Made by a program: the position numbers and the translations under genes. The notes below the pieces were generated by a model that was given only the letters and a program-made list of their open reading frames with translations, searched no databases and was not told the origin of the DNA. From Flavobacteriales bacterium (GTDB lineage Bacteria > Bacteroidota > Bacteroidia > Flavobacteriales > Weeksellaceae), in assembly GCA_900770875.1 (NCBI GenBank), contig CAAGLV010000078.1, forward strand, positions 1-7,619: a stretch of DNA of 7,619 nucleotides. Reading direction: 5' to 3'. Below, in pieces: positions 7,567 through 7,619 of the stretch; the first letter of the stretch is position 1; every line of letters starts with the position of its first letter.

Positions 7567-7619
7567 ATGAAAAATATCCGTAATTTCTGTATTATCGCCC
7601 ATATTGACCATGGTAAAAG
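7567..7619 (+). CDS. lepA: Elongation factor 4 (LepA GTPase), N-terminal fragment cut by the window end
   Basis: Only 17 complete codons plus two bases are present, reading MKNIRNFCIIAHIDHGK. This is the LepA/EF4 N terminus, ending inside the G1 (P-loop) motif AHIDHGKS that binds GTP phosphates. LepA is a translational GTPase acting on the ribosome. The KNIRNF start and IDHGK, rather than VDHGK as in TypA or EF-Tu, favour LepA over other translational GTPases. The remaining roughly 580 residues expected for the family lie beyond the window. It has its own promoter just upstream, and no functional link to metX is apparent. Confidence 0.9.
   Translation, partial: MKNIRNFCIIAHIDHGK

Overview
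The window looks like chromosomal DNA of a low-GC member of the Bacteroidota, most likely Flavobacteriales and possibly near the Weeksellaceae. The grounds are AT-rich coding sequence, start codons without clear Shine-Dalgarno sites, a Bacteroidota-type promoter (TTG, 19-nt spacer, TANNTTTG) before the last gene, and MetX/MetZ/OsmC proteins of the kind common in flavobacteria. The genus assignment is inference.

Layout: (1) Positions 1-4692 (+) hold the 3' part of a giant gene, 1563 visible residues. It encodes an AAA+ ATPase of the family annotated 'DNA repair ATPase' (I believe the DUF3686 group). The reading frame is open from base 1, so the true start lies outside the window. (2) Positions 4696-4717 hold a perfect hairpin with flanking A/T tracts that separates this gene from a convergent transcription unit. 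(3) Positions 6350-4739 (-) hold a two-gene unit with a 13-nt gap: an OsmC-like thiol peroxidase, then a PLP-dependent O-acylhomoserine sulfhydrylase (MetZ type). (4) Positions 6351-6449 form a 99-nt divergent control region with an imperfect inverted repeat. (5) Positions 6450-7487 (+) hold metX, a homoserine O-acyltransferase. (6) Positions 7567-7619 (+) hold the first 17 codons of lepA (elongation factor 4) behind its own promoter.

MetX and MetZ form a direct-sulfhydrylation route to methionine: homoserine is acylated by MetX, then sulfide is added by MetZ to give homocysteine. The OsmC-like protein is probably co-transcribed with MetZ and may protect or tune sulfur chemistry, which is inference. 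The giant ATPase and lepA appear functionally unrelated to this cluster.

I do not see a clearly new system. The least understood object is the giant ATPase; the most checkable regulatory lead is the inverted repeat between the divergent methionine genes. No RNA gene, insertion sequence, CRISPR array or recognisable riboswitch was found.
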